The notes under the pieces: generated by a model
What the model saw: only the letters and a program-made list of their open reading frames with translations
Database searches by the model: none
Told to the model about the DNA's origin: nothing
Assembly (NCBI GenBank): GCA_903885795.1
Contig: CAISJV010000082.1
Span: 1 to 64,000, forward strand
Direction: 5' to 3'
From: an uncultured delta proteobacterium
GTDB taxonomy: Bacteria; Desulfobacterota; Syntrophia; Syntrophales; UBA8958
DNA: 64,000 nucleotides
Shown: positions 8,446-16,732 of the stretch, one piece after another
Layout: each line of letters begins with the position of its first letter
Position numbering within the stretch: the stretch's first letter is position 1
Position numbers and translations under genes: made by a program

Positions 8446-9132
8446 TCATGATTGGATCAGCAGGATTTTTTGTTTGATTTTATCTGCTTTTTCACTTTCC
8501 TGCCGTTGCTCATAAAAAGCCTGCAGGCGGTTTAAATAGACCAGGAGGGCCTTTTTCCACCCCTGCCGGGAAGCGGCTTCCACCGCCCCATTAAGCAGTT
8601 CCTCGTTATCATACCCGTAACGCACCAGGAGCCCCGTCATGACCAGCCGTGAAAGAGGATCTTCGATCTTCCGGACATCCGCAGCAAGACTATCCCTTCT
8701 GGCGGCAAGAACATCGGCGACGGTCTGGGTATATTGGGGAGGAAGCAGGTTCCGGTTCGTCTGTGAAAAGTTTCCCTTCAGGAAGGAGTAAAACCCGGCG
8801 TTCACAGGGTCCGGTTCCGCAGTCTGGATTTTCAGAAAGTCGTCATCCCGAAAAGATTCCAAAAGGGCAACCTGCACGGCATACCGGTTCAGATAGGCCT
8901 TGGCTAAGAGATTGAGATCCCCGCTTTTTTTGATCTCTTCTACGGCACACTGGAAGTGTAAATCGGCCATTCCCTCCTTTCCTTCCAGATAGGCTTTCTT
9001 GAAATCCTCCATCTGATTGAAGCTGACATACGTCCAATCCGGTATGGGCTGAGAGCCGCCACAACTCATGAGGAGGATCGTGAGCAGCATGACTGGAAGT
9101 ACACTCCTCATCGTAATTTTATTTCCTTTCAT
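8446..9132 (-). CDS. Lipoprotein of the MCE transport operon, helical
   Basis: 228 residues with a lipoprotein signal (VMLLTILLMS-C) placing it on a membrane facing the periplasm. The mature part is alpha-helical and charged, with segments like AYLNRYAVQVALLESF and VYLNRLQAFYEQRQESEK that suggest TPR-like helical hairpins. No family is recognised. A second start (9111) with an AAGGAAA upstream is possible. It is the last gene of the unit behind MlaE, the degenerate ATPase and MlaD, so it probably assists that lipid transporter, perhaps as an outer-membrane partner. Confidence 0.65.
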   Translation of the reverse strand: MKGNKITMRSVLPVMLLTILLMSCGGSQPIPDWTYVSFNQMEDFKKAYLEGKEGMADLHFQCAVEEIKKSGDLNLLAKAYLNRYAVQVALLESFRDDDFLKIQTAEPDPVNAGFYSFLKGNFSQTNRNLLPPQYTQTVADVLAARRDSLAADVRKIEDPLSRLVMTGLLVRYGYDNEELLNGAVEAASRQGWKKALLVYLNRLQAFYEQRQESEKADKIKQKILLIQS

Positions 9133-9173
9133 AATTGTTACCTGTAAACAATTGGTGGCAATAAAATGCCTCT

Positions 9174-10106
9174 CTAGGGCAGTTTAATTTTTGGCTCGGA
9201 TTTAAACGGTATTTTCTGATCCAGCTCGTTAATCAACCGGTTGAGGGAATTCACGGTTGTGTCAACCTCACTTCTGAAGATCTTTAAATCCTTTGTCGCT
9301 TCCTCTGCATTTGAACTGATTTTAGTAACATTGTCAAGGGTTTTGCCAATCTTGCCTAGATTGATGACCAGTTCCCTGAGGATCTTGATAGCCAGAGGAA
9401 TGATGCCGTCCTTCCCGTAGAGTTCCTCATCCGTTTTTTTAAGTAGCTGATCCACCTGATCGGTAATATTTCTGGCATTCTGCAGGGCGGCATGAATGTT
9501 CCGGACGCTTTTTTCATCTCCCAAGGCCATCTCCAGGACGGATTTCTTGGAAGACAGAGATCCTGTTAATTCCCGGGCATTTTTAAGAATATGGCTCATG
9601 TCCCCTTGCGGGTCAGCGAGAGCACTGGTCAACCGTTCGACATTGTCCGTAATCATGGCTACCTGTTCCAGGATAGGCTGAATATTTTGGATTGCATCAT
9701 TGATGTCATTGACTTCCGTCAAAATAGCAATGGAATTGGAGGTCAACGGAGAACTGCCCAGGTTTGTCGTAGTTACCGTGAACTTCGGAGAACCGATGAG
9801 GGGCTTTTCAAGGACGAATTTACTATCGGAGCGCATCCATTTGGCGTGTTGGGTTGGTACTCTGACCTTCATCATAACCATCCCCTTGTCGCTGAGTTCC
9901 AGTTCCGCAATCTTGCCGATCTTGAACCCGGAAAAATAGAGCGGCATACCTACGGATAAACCGTCTCCCGTCCGCGAGGAAAGGGTGTAGGTATTCTCCG
10001 GCTGAAAAATACCCTTTTTATAGGCCATATAACCGAGGCCGGCAAGGATAAGCAGCACTGTCAAAACTATGAAAAGGCCCACTCTCCATTCCGTTTTAAG
10101 CGCCAT
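9174..10106 (-). CDS. MlaD/MCE-domain substrate-binding protein
   Basis: 310 residues. One N-terminal membrane segment (VGLFIVLTVLLILAGLGYMAY) is followed by an MCE domain at about residues 38-115 (TGDGLSVGMPLYFSGFKIGK, VRVPTQHAKWM, LEKPLIGSPKFTV). The remainder is a long coiled coil (DNVERLTSALADPQGD to SEVDTTVNSLNRLINELDQ) as in PqiB/Mce proteins that span the periplasm. MCE proteins bind lipids as hexameric rings and work with an MlaE-type permease. The gene overlaps the upstream ATPase-like gene by 11 bases and has GGAGG before its ATG. Confidence 0.9.
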   Translation of the reverse strand: MALKTEWRVGLFIVLTVLLILAGLGYMAYKKGIFQPENTYTLSSRTGDGLSVGMPLYFSGFKIGKIAELELSDKGMVMMKVRVPTQHAKWMRSDSKFVLEKPLIGSPKFTVTTTNLGSSPLTSNSIAILTEVNDINDAIQNIQPILEQVAMITDNVERLTSALADPQGDMSHILKNARELTGSLSSKKSVLEMALGDEKSVRNIHAALQNARNITDQVDQLLKKTDEELYGKDGIIPLAIKILRELVINLGKIGKTLDNVTKISSNAEEATKDLKIFRSEVDTTVNSLNRLINELDQKIPFKSEPKIKLP

Positions 10107-10566
10107 GGATCATTCCTCCTGTGTACCGCTCTTCATTCCAGAGATAGTCAAAGATATGGCATTCCTGAAACAAGTCATCCACTGACGTGAGGACATCACG
10201 AATAAAGCTTGTGTCATCAAGGTCCGGCATGATTTTGAAGGGTCTGTCTATAACCACGACAGCGTCTTCAACCATTACCGCTCTCAGGACCATGGCGCAA
10301 AACCGCTGTTCCTCTAAAAGTACGGGATTTCTCTTCTCAGCAATATCTTCAAGTTGCAACTTCTTTAAGCCCATCTTTACAATATCTTCCGCCTCGCGAA
10401 CTGAAAGGTGCCCGTGATACTGTTTGATCAAGGCGACATTGCTCAGCACGCTGAGATTGGATATCAGGGGAGCATCGAGGGAGACCAAACCCAGGCGGCG
10501 TTCTTCCTGCGACATGATATCAGCAAGTTCTCGCTCCAGCAGTTCTCCACCGCTGTAGAATCTCAA
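10096..10566 (-). CDS. Degenerate MlaF-like ABC ATPase without Walker A
   Basis: 156 residues occupying the slot where an MlaF ATPase is expected, but it lacks the first 70 or so residues including Walker A. What remains aligns with the second half of an ABC ATPase: LISNLSVLSNVAL corresponds to the region after the Q-loop, LLEEQRFCAMVLRA stands where LSGGQ...ARA should be, and VVVIDRPF replaces Walker B hhhhDEP with no catalytic glutamate. It starts at TTG overlapping the mlaE stop (TTGA), so translation is coupled and no 5' part is hidden upstream. ATP hydrolysis is very unlikely; it may be a structural or regulatory subunit. Confidence 0.7.
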   Translation of the reverse strand: MRFYSGGELLERELADIMSQEERRLGLVSLDAPLISNLSVLSNVALIKQYHGHLSVREAEDIVKMGLKKLQLEDIAEKRNPVLLEEQRFCAMVLRAVMVEDAVVVIDRPFKIMPDLDDTSFIRDVLTSVDDLFQECHIFDYLWNEERYTGGMIHGA

Positions 10567-11363
10567 ATGAATTTTTCGATCAATGACATGACGATTAATG
10601 AGACCACCTCGATAATCATAATTGCAATAAAAACATTTACCATACCATGCAGAACGGAAACGGGAATGCTGGTCAGCTCATCTGTGGCGCGCATGCCATA
10701 ACGGATGGGGATCATGACAATAAAAAATCCCATCGTCGCACATTTAATCGACATCACGATGAGATCAGAAAAATTCGCCGACACCAGAAGAACCGTCACA
10801 TAGTCATTCATACTCATATCAAATAGCAGGGCCGAAAAGATAAGACCACTGGTAAGAACGACGATGGAAAACAGCCAACTAAGCAATACGATCGAAAGGA
10901 TACCGCAGAGAATACGCGGCAGGAAAAGATAATTGATCACATCGATCCGAAAGACATGCAGGGTATTCAGCTCTTTATTGACCTTCATGACGGCGATTTC
11001 TGCATTGACGGCCGAGCTTGAACGCAGGGCGATCAGGAGGACTGTGATGAAGGGGGCAAATTCCGTAACCACAAAACCCATGAGTAGCTGGCCAAAATAG
11101 TCAAACAGACCCAAGTGGATCAGATACTGGCCGATGATACCGATGACAATTGCCCCAAAACCGGCTGCTACAGTTAAAAAAAGAGGCAGGATCTGGACAG
11201 AGGTAAAATAGATCTGATTGATCAGGACCATGCGAACCGCACTGTTATAAGCCCGGACATCAAACATTCGAGCGAGGATTTTAATGGCAAAAGCAAGAGT
11301 GTCCAGGAAAGAACTGAAGGCATGCAGGCCTGATCTGCCGATTTGCTCGATGGCTGTCGTCAT
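10563..11363 (-). CDS. MlaE-type ABC transporter permease
   Basis: About 266 residues from the ATG at 11363; the open frame extends upstream to a TTG at 11450 but has no binding site there. Family features: an amphipathic N-terminal helix, FTSVQILPLFLTVAAGFGAI, the TEFAPFITVLLIALRSSSAVNAEI segment typical of MlaE (usually GR.G.A..AEI), and several later membrane helices. It forms the inner-membrane channel of an MCE lipid-transport system, with the ATPase-like gene and mlaD downstream in overlapping order. Confidence 0.88.
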   Translation of the reverse strand: MTTAIEQIGRSGLHAFSSFLDTLAFAIKILARMFDVRAYNSAVRMVLINQIYFTSVQILPLFLTVAAGFGAIVIGIIGQYLIHLGLFDYFGQLLMGFVVTEFAPFITVLLIALRSSSAVNAEIAVMKVNKELNTLHVFRIDVINYLFLPRILCGILSIVLLSWLFSIVVLTSGLIFSALLFDMSMNDYVTVLLVSANFSDLIVMSIKCATMGFFIVMIPIRYGMRATDELTSIPVSVLHGMVNVFIAIMIIEVVSLIVMSLIEKFI

Positions 11364-11456
11364 GGCTGTTTCCAGTTTAAGTAGTATCACGAAAGGCAAG
11401 TCATACTGCCGCTTCCGTTCCTTATACCATGTTTGCAAAATAAGCCTCAAGGAGGA

Positions 11457-12163
11457 TTATTTTGTCAGCACCAAAAGAAAAAAGGGGCCGGGGGCCGCTT
11501 GAGTGATCGTGTCGCTGAATCCGGCCCTTATGGCGATGGTTTTTAACTCCTCCGCGGTGTAGCTCTTCCCGAAGACGACATTTCTCAGGCACCACCGCAT
11601 CAGCGCACCCCAGATGTACCATGCCCGGTAATGTTCTGAAAAGGCAAGGAGCGCTTCCGGAGATACAGACCTGTCGGCCTCGGAGATAAAGGCTTGTCCC
11701 CCAGAACGAAGGACCCGTCTGATCTCGGATAGCCCCCGAGCTGGATCGGGCCAGTGTTTAATGGAATTGACGCTTACAACCATGTCGAAGGCAGCCTCTG
11801 AAAAGGGAAGCGCCATGGCGTTGCCCTGCTGGAAGCTACAATTGAGAACCTGTTCCTTCTTTTTCAGACGATTCGCGGCCCGCACCTGCATCATGGCATA
11901 ATCGATTCCGACTACGACGGCGTCCGGATTCGCCTTAGCCAGACGAAGACTCACCACTCCCTCACCTGCACCAACATCGAGAATCCGGGCAGGAGCGCCC
12001 TTGCACGCAAGCATGATTACAGCATCAAAATAATCCGCTGCAGCTTTAAAAATCAAGCGGTTGTATACCGGTCCCTGAAAGAGATCCCATGCCCACGCCG
12101 AGTCATGAATCCGCTTTAGGAGACCTTTATTAGCTGGTGTGATGGCGATACCCCTTTATCCAT
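11457..12163 (-). CDS. Class I SAM-dependent methyltransferase, probable frameshift near the start
   Basis: The catalytic body is intact: ILDVGAGEGVVSLRLA (SAM-binding motif I), VVGIDYAMMQVRAANRL, FQQGNAMALPFSEAAFDMVVS (motif IV region) and RRVLRSGGQAFISE. The open frame begins at 12056, yet coding similarity continues upstream (IHDSAWAWDLFQGPVYNR) with no start codon. One extra base in the run at 12151-12154 would link it to the ATG at 12163 (MDKGG...). Substrate unknown. It precedes the mlaE gene by 93 bases on the same strand and may share its transcript. Confidence 0.75.
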
Positions 12164-12313
12164 AGGACCATGTTCGGCTCTCTCTATACCGTCCATGCTG
12201 CAACGGGTGTTCTTGTCTGAAATTGCACTTGCTCTTCTCGCAGTCGTTTATGTTTATGTTGTTTCATTTAGCCCTGTCAAGGGCCTTTTGTCTGATCTTT
12301 TTTTGTTCCCTTC

Positions 12314-12342
12314 TTGACGGCACGGGTAAATGTCCCTATAGT
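12314..12342 (+). promoter_or_regulatory. Sigma70-type promoter of the FAH-family gene
   Basis: TTGACG (12314-12319) and TATAGT (12337-12342) have a 17-base spacer; the start codon lies about 30 bases after the -10 element. Confidence 0.6.
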
Positions 12343-12372
12343 TCAAGTCACCAACACCTTAAGGAGAATCCC

Positions 12373-13191
12373 ATGAAGATATACCGATGTCTTACGGAAG
12401 ATGGTCAGATACATTACGGTTTGCATAGTTCTGAAGCCTTCGGGACAATGCAGGTTCTTGAGGGAGAAATCTTTAACTCTCTCACACCTACGGACAAGCA
12501 TTTGAAGATCTTGGCATATTTGCCCCCGGTGACGCCGCCGAATATTTTCGCCCTTGGATTCAGTTATCGCAAACATGCTGATGAAATAGGGACAAATGTA
12601 TCTCCCTACCCGGTAGTCTTCATAAAGGCTAACACGAGTCTTACCGGGCATGAAACCACTATCTTGCTTCCGACCGCAGGACCGGATCAGGTGGATTACG
12701 AGGGAGAACTCGCCGTTATCATCGGGAAGGCTGGGAAAAACATCAAGTTGTCAGAAGCAATGAATCATGTCTTCGGCTACACCTGCGCCAATGATGTAAG
12801 CGCTCGGGATTGGCAATTTGAAAAACAGAAAGGGCAGTGGACCAGAGGAAAGGGATTTGACACTTTTTGCCCTTTAGGTCCCTGTCTAGTCACCAGAGAT
12901 GAGATTCCGAACCCCAACCTTCTTAGCATCAGGACGATGGTCAATGATCAGGTTGTCCAGGATGCCAGCACTGCCGAAATGATTTATGATATCGCGACCA
13001 TTGTCAGCGATTTGAGTCAGTCCCTGACATTGCTGCCGGGAACGGTAATTCTGACCGGAACACCGGAAGGCGTAGGCTTTACAAGGCAACCGCCCCTCTT
13101 CCTCCGGGAAGGTGATCGTGTGACTGTCACAATCGAAGGCATTGGAACCCTGACCAACGCGGTGGAGAGAGAATTATTATCCGTTTCATAG
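12373..13191 (+). CDS. Fumarylacetoacetate hydrolase family protein
   Basis: 272 residues from the ATG at 12373, which has AAGGAG upstream and lies just after a good promoter; the longer frame from 12223 would include the promoter. FAH-fold signatures: NIFALGFSYRKHADE, the metal ligands in VDYEGELAVIIGKAG, NDVSARDWQF, and the C-terminal LTGTPEGVGF. Relatives hydrolyse or decarboxylate beta-diketo or 2-oxo acids (acylpyruvases, oxaloacetate decarboxylases, 2-hydroxyhepta-dienedioate isomerases). The exact substrate cannot be told. Confidence 0.9.
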   Translation: MKIYRCLTEDGQIHYGLHSSEAFGTMQVLEGEIFNSLTPTDKHLKILAYLPPVTPPNIFALGFSYRKHADEIGTNVSPYPVVFIKANTSLTGHETTILLPTAGPDQVDYEGELAVIIGKAGKNIKLSEAMNHVFGYTCANDVSARDWQFEKQKGQWTRGKGFDTFCPLGPCLVTRDEIPNPNLLSIRTMVNDQVVQDASTAEMIYDIATIVSDLSQSLTLLPGTVILTGTPEGVGFTRQPPLFLREGDRVTVTIEGIGTLTNAVERELLSVS

Positions 13192-13309
13192 ATATTGAAT
13201 TTTCCCGGGATGTGTGATAGGGCGCAGCTCCTAATAACAAATCAGCAGATGATAGTTTCATGGTCGCTCAGTTGTAAATCATAAATAATTCGGAGGATAC
13301 ATTAAATCC

Positions 13310-14782
13310 ATGGCAAACAAGAACCGTAAGACCTTTTTCATGTTTCTCCTGGCTTGCATGATAGGGTTTTTCATTGTCTCAGTTGTGGAAGTACTACGGT
13401 CCTCTTTCCTTGTACCAACCGGGACGGATGTACAGACAGCCGCGGCGGTATCGCCTGGTGACAACTCCAGAACGCCGGGCTCATTTGCCGATCTGACGGA
13501 GAAGGTCAAACCGTCCGTCGTCAACATCGGCACCACAAAAGTAATAAGAGGAGGCATGCGTTCTCCTTTCGGAGGCGGTGCGCCTTTTGATCGCTATTTC
13601 GGTGACGAATTCTTTGATCGCTTCTTCGGAGACGCACCAAGACGAGAATTCAAGCAACAAAGTCTCGGGTCCGGTTTCATTATCAGTTCCGACGGTTACA
13701 TCTTTACAAATAATCATGTTGTGGAACATGCAGATAAAATCATCGTCAAATTGTCTGACAGCAGAGAGTACGAAGCGAAGATCATTGGTAAAGACGCGAA
13801 GACAGACATCGCCCTGATCAAGATCAAACCCAGCGAAAGCTTGCCTGTTGCGGAAATTGGCGATTCAGATAAGCTCCGCGTCGGGGATTGGGTGCTCGCA
13901 ATCGGCAATCCCTTCGGCCTCGAACAGACCGTAACGGCAGGTATTGTCAGCGCTAAAGGCCGGGTCATCGGCGCCGGTCCGTATGATAATTTCATCCAAA
14001 CCGATGCCTCCATCAACCCGGGTAACAGCGGCGGACCGCTTTTCAACATGGAAGGAAAGGTGATCGGCATCAATACCGCTATAGTAGCCCAAGGACAGGG
14101 TATCGGTTTTGCCATACCTATAAGCATGGCAAAAAACATCCTTCCCGATTTGAAATCCAAGGGAAAGGTTTCACGGGGATGGATGGGTGTTTCCGTACAG
14201 GATATTACAGAAGAAATGGCCAGATCACTCCAGTTGAAGGAACGCAGAGGCGCCATAATCTCTGAAGTATTTAAAGGAGACCCGGCGGAGCGCGCCGGAA
14301 TAAGGGCCGGTGACGTAGTTACGGAAATAAATGGCAGGAAGATCAAAGACACCCATGAATTGCTGCTCGCCATCGCTTCTTTCCATGTCGGTGACAAAGT
14401 CAATATCAAGGTTATCCGTGATGGCAGAGAAATGACCTTCCTAGTGACTGTGGTCGAGCGGAGGGACCAACCGGAAGTGGCAGCGGCAAAGGGCAACAGT
14501 CATGAACAATTTGGCCTTGCCGTCGAGGACATTACGCCGGAAATCGCCCGATATTTAGGAATTCCCAAGAAAACCGGGATCATTGTGGTCCGTGTGCAGA
14601 GCGGCAGCCCTGCCGATGAGGTGGGAATTCAACCTCAAGACATTATCCTGCAGGTCAACAAGACAAAGATTGCTTCCGTGAAAGAATACATTCGCGAAGT
14701 CAGCAAGAAGGCAAACAAAGAAAGCATCATTCTCCTGATCAAGAGAGGACAGACGACGTACTTTGTGGCCCTGCGCAAATAG
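13310..14782 (+). CDS. Periplasmic serine protease, HtrA/DegP family (Do)
   Basis: 490 residues. An N-terminal hydrophobic segment (FFMFLLACMIGFFIVSVVEV) anchors or exports it. The trypsin-like domain has the triad His in TNNHVVEHA, Asp in KTDIALIKI and Ser in NPGNSGGPLF. Two PDZ domains follow (about residues 285-375, beginning RGWMGVSVQDI, and 395-490, with SPADEVGIQPQDIIL). The family degrades or refolds misfolded envelope proteins. It is monocistronic, followed by a repeat element. The glycine-rich loop FGGGAPFDRYFGDEFFDRFF between strands is typical of Do proteases. Confidence 0.95.
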   Translation: MANKNRKTFFMFLLACMIGFFIVSVVEVLRSSFLVPTGTDVQTAAAVSPGDNSRTPGSFADLTEKVKPSVVNIGTTKVIRGGMRSPFGGGAPFDRYFGDEFFDRFFGDAPRREFKQQSLGSGFIISSDGYIFTNNHVVEHADKIIVKLSDSREYEAKIIGKDAKTDIALIKIKPSESLPVAEIGDSDKLRVGDWVLAIGNPFGLEQTVTAGIVSAKGRVIGAGPYDNFIQTDASINPGNSGGPLFNMEGKVIGINTAIVAQGQGIGFAIPISMAKNILPDLKSKGKVSRGWMGVSVQDITEEMARSLQLKERRGAIISEVFKGDPAERAGIRAGDVVTEINGRKIKDTHELLLAIASFHVGDKVNIKVIRDGREMTFLVTVVERRDQPEVAAAKGNSHEQFGLAVEDITPEIARYLGIPKKTGIIVVRVQSGSPADEVGIQPQDIILQVNKTKIASVKEYIREVSKKANKESIILLIKRGQTTYFVALRK

Positions 14783-14794
14783 GACAAACTCGCA

Positions 14795-14960
14795 AAAAGT
14801 CGCCACAACTGTCACCCCGGCCCCGTATCGCAGTGGGGGGTAAACTCCAGCCGGGTTCAGAACGTAATGAAAATCCTGGGCTCCGGATCACGCCTGCCCC
14901 GTACCGGATACGGGGTCTGGAGTCGCAAAAACGACGTTTTTTGACTTTTGTGAGACCGTC
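14795..14960 (+). repeat. Dispersed intergenic repeat, copy behind htrA
   Basis: Begins with GCAAAAAGTCGCCAC and contains TGTCACCCCGGCC, CCCGTATCGCAGT and CCGTACCGGATACGGGG. The same building blocks occur at 44891-45060, also immediately after a stop codon. GC-rich inverted segments (CCCCGTA...TACGGGG) would form hairpins. Confidence 0.55.
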
Positions 14961-14981
14961 ATTACTCATTTTCCCGCTGGT

Positions 14982-15647
14982 ATGAATAAGAAAAAACGGC
15001 TCACAGCTCAGTGGATTCTCGCCGCCTACCATGCCCTGAATGATCACTTCGGAAACCTTTACTGGTGGCCCGGAGATTCTCCCCTGGAAGTCATCGTCGG
15101 GGCAATCCTGACCCAGAATACGGCCTGGCAAAACGTGGAAAAGGCCATTGCCAACCTGAAGGCAGCACACCTGCTTTCCGCGGAGGCGCTGCTGGCGATG
15201 CCTGAATCCGATCTTGCCGAACTAATACGACCTTCTGGATACTACAATGTCAAGGCCCGACGACTGAAATCCTTCTTTACTTTTCTTCAGGATAGTTTTC
15301 ATGGAAACCTGGATGTCATGCTTGGGGAAGAAGCCGCATCTCTTCGTGAAAAGCTGCTGCAGGTCAGAGGCATTGGCGAGGAGACGGCCGACAGTATTCT
15401 CCTCTATGCGGGCGGAAAACCGGTCTTTGTAGTGGATGCCTACACTCGCAGGATACTGATGCGGCACGGAGTTATCGGGGAAAGGTTTGCTTACGGGGAG
15501 ATACAGCGCCTCTTCATGGAGCATCTCCCCCATGACGCCCCTCTTTACAATCAATACCACGCCCTATTGGTCAACACGGGCAAGAACTACTGCAAGACAA
15601 AACCCCGATGCCAGGCATGCCCCCTAAACGATCTGAATGATCCGTAA
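14982..15647 (+). CDS. Endonuclease III-like HhH-GPD DNA glycosylase
   Basis: 221 residues. The helix-hairpin-helix LLQVRGIGEETADSILLYAGG and the catalytic aspartate of the GPD loop (VFVVDAYTRRI) are clear; the lysine of endonuclease III is not evident at the usual place, which fits the endonuclease III-related/3-methyladenine glycosylase branch. QNTAWQNVEKAI is the usual N-terminal core. The C-terminal Fe-S motif has only three of four cysteines (YCKTKPRCQACPL), the protein ending ten residues later. The role would be removal of damaged bases. Confidence 0.85.
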   Translation: MNKKKRLTAQWILAAYHALNDHFGNLYWWPGDSPLEVIVGAILTQNTAWQNVEKAIANLKAAHLLSAEALLAMPESDLAELIRPSGYYNVKARRLKSFFTFLQDSFHGNLDVMLGEEAASLREKLLQVRGIGEETADSILLYAGGKPVFVVDAYTRRILMRHGVIGERFAYGEIQRLFMEHLPHDAPLYNQYHALLVNTGKNYCKTKPRCQACPLNDLNDP

Positions 15648-15676
15648 GTATCTGAAACTCCACAATAATGGTGATT

Positions 15677-15692
15677 TGTTTCACGTGAAACA
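15677..15692 (+). promoter_or_regulatory. parS: parS centromere site
   Basis: TGTTTCACGTGAAACA is a perfect 16-base palindrome identical to the consensus chromosomal parS bound by ParB/Spo0J. It lies between the ends of two convergent genes, about 33.6 kb from parAB, inside the origin-proximal zone where such sites are expected. ParB would load here and spread. Confidence 0.93.
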
Positions 15693-15754
15693 GCCCCCTG
15701 TCTCACTCATCATCCGGTCAGGTCCTGTGCCTCTTCCATCGCATTGCGGCATCC

Positions 15755-16519
15755 TTATGCCAGCATGCCGCCGTCCACAGGAATGCAGGCCCCTGTTGTA
15801 TAAGATGCGGCATCAGAGACAAGATAGAGGACTAGTCCCGTCATCTCCTCCGGTTGGCCCGCCCGGTTTAGGGGGATCATGGGGAGGATGATTTTCATGA
15901 TCTCGGGACTCTGGATCATGAGTGCGGAAAATTTTGTGTCCGTCAGGCCGGGGAGAATGGCATTGACTCGGATATGGAAAGGCGCCAGTTCCTTGGCAAA
16001 AGACTGTGTCATGGAGATGATGCCCGCCTTGGTTATGGAATAGATTCCTTGAAAGGGTGCGGGCCGTACACCATTCACAGAGGCAACATTCACGATGACC
16101 CCGCTGCCTTTCTCCTTCATGATTTTCGCCGCATGCTGGCTCATGAAGAAATATCCTTTCAGATTGACATCCACCGTCTTGTCCCATGCCTTCTCGTCGG
16201 CGCTGAGAACGTCTCCGAAGAAGGGATTTGTCCCCGCGTTGTTTACCAGTATATCCAGCTTGCCGTATTCGCTCCGTACCTGGTCAAATAGTTGATCTAT
16301 CTGACTCATTTCACCTAAGTGACAAGCAAAAGCAGCGGCCTTCCCTCCCCCGGCCACAATCTCTTCTGCGACCCTTTTTACTCCCTCAACCCGCCGCGCC
16401 GTCAGGATTACTTTTGCACCATGCTCTGCAAGTGTTTTGGCAATAGCCTCCCCGATTCCTCGACTCGCACCCGTAACTAATGCGGTGCGTCCCTCCAGAG
16501 AAAATATGTCTTTCTTCAT
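15755..16519 (-). CDS. SDR-family oxidoreductase
   Basis: 254 residues. Classical short-chain dehydrogenase: TGASRGIGEAIAKTL (nucleotide loop; ARR at the end of strand 2 favours NADP(H)), LVNNAGTNPFF, the catalytic Ser in VNVASVNG and YSITK (Tyr, Lys), and PVDGGMLA at the end. As the last gene of the acyl-CoA ligase/acyl-CoA dehydrogenase/kinase unit it probably oxidises a 3-hydroxyacyl-CoA or related intermediate, the place LvaD holds in the levulinate pathway. The parS site lies just beyond its stop codon. Confidence 0.9.
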   Translation of the reverse strand: MKKDIFSLEGRTALVTGASRGIGEAIAKTLAEHGAKVILTARRVEGVKRVAEEIVAGGGKAAAFACHLGEMSQIDQLFDQVRSEYGKLDILVNNAGTNPFFGDVLSADEKAWDKTVDVNLKGYFFMSQHAAKIMKEKGSGVIVNVASVNGVRPAPFQGIYSITKAGIISMTQSFAKELAPFHIRVNAILPGLTDTKFSALMIQSPEIMKIILPMIPLNRAGQPEEMTGLVLYLVSDAASYTTGACIPVDGGMLA

Positions 16520-16732
16520 CCGTTCTCCTCCTTCTTCTACTCCGCGTTATGACAGATTTTCAGATTATGCATAGTCGCAGAAAAATGGTTCGCAGGCGAC
16601 GAATCAAATCTTTTTCGCCCTTCCGAGTTTGAATTTAACGTCCGGTAATTAGACATCATTATATTCTATGTAATGCTAAGCAAAAATATTTTTGAGCTGC
16701 AGCGAAGCCATTTTTCAAAGGTTCCATAGCTA

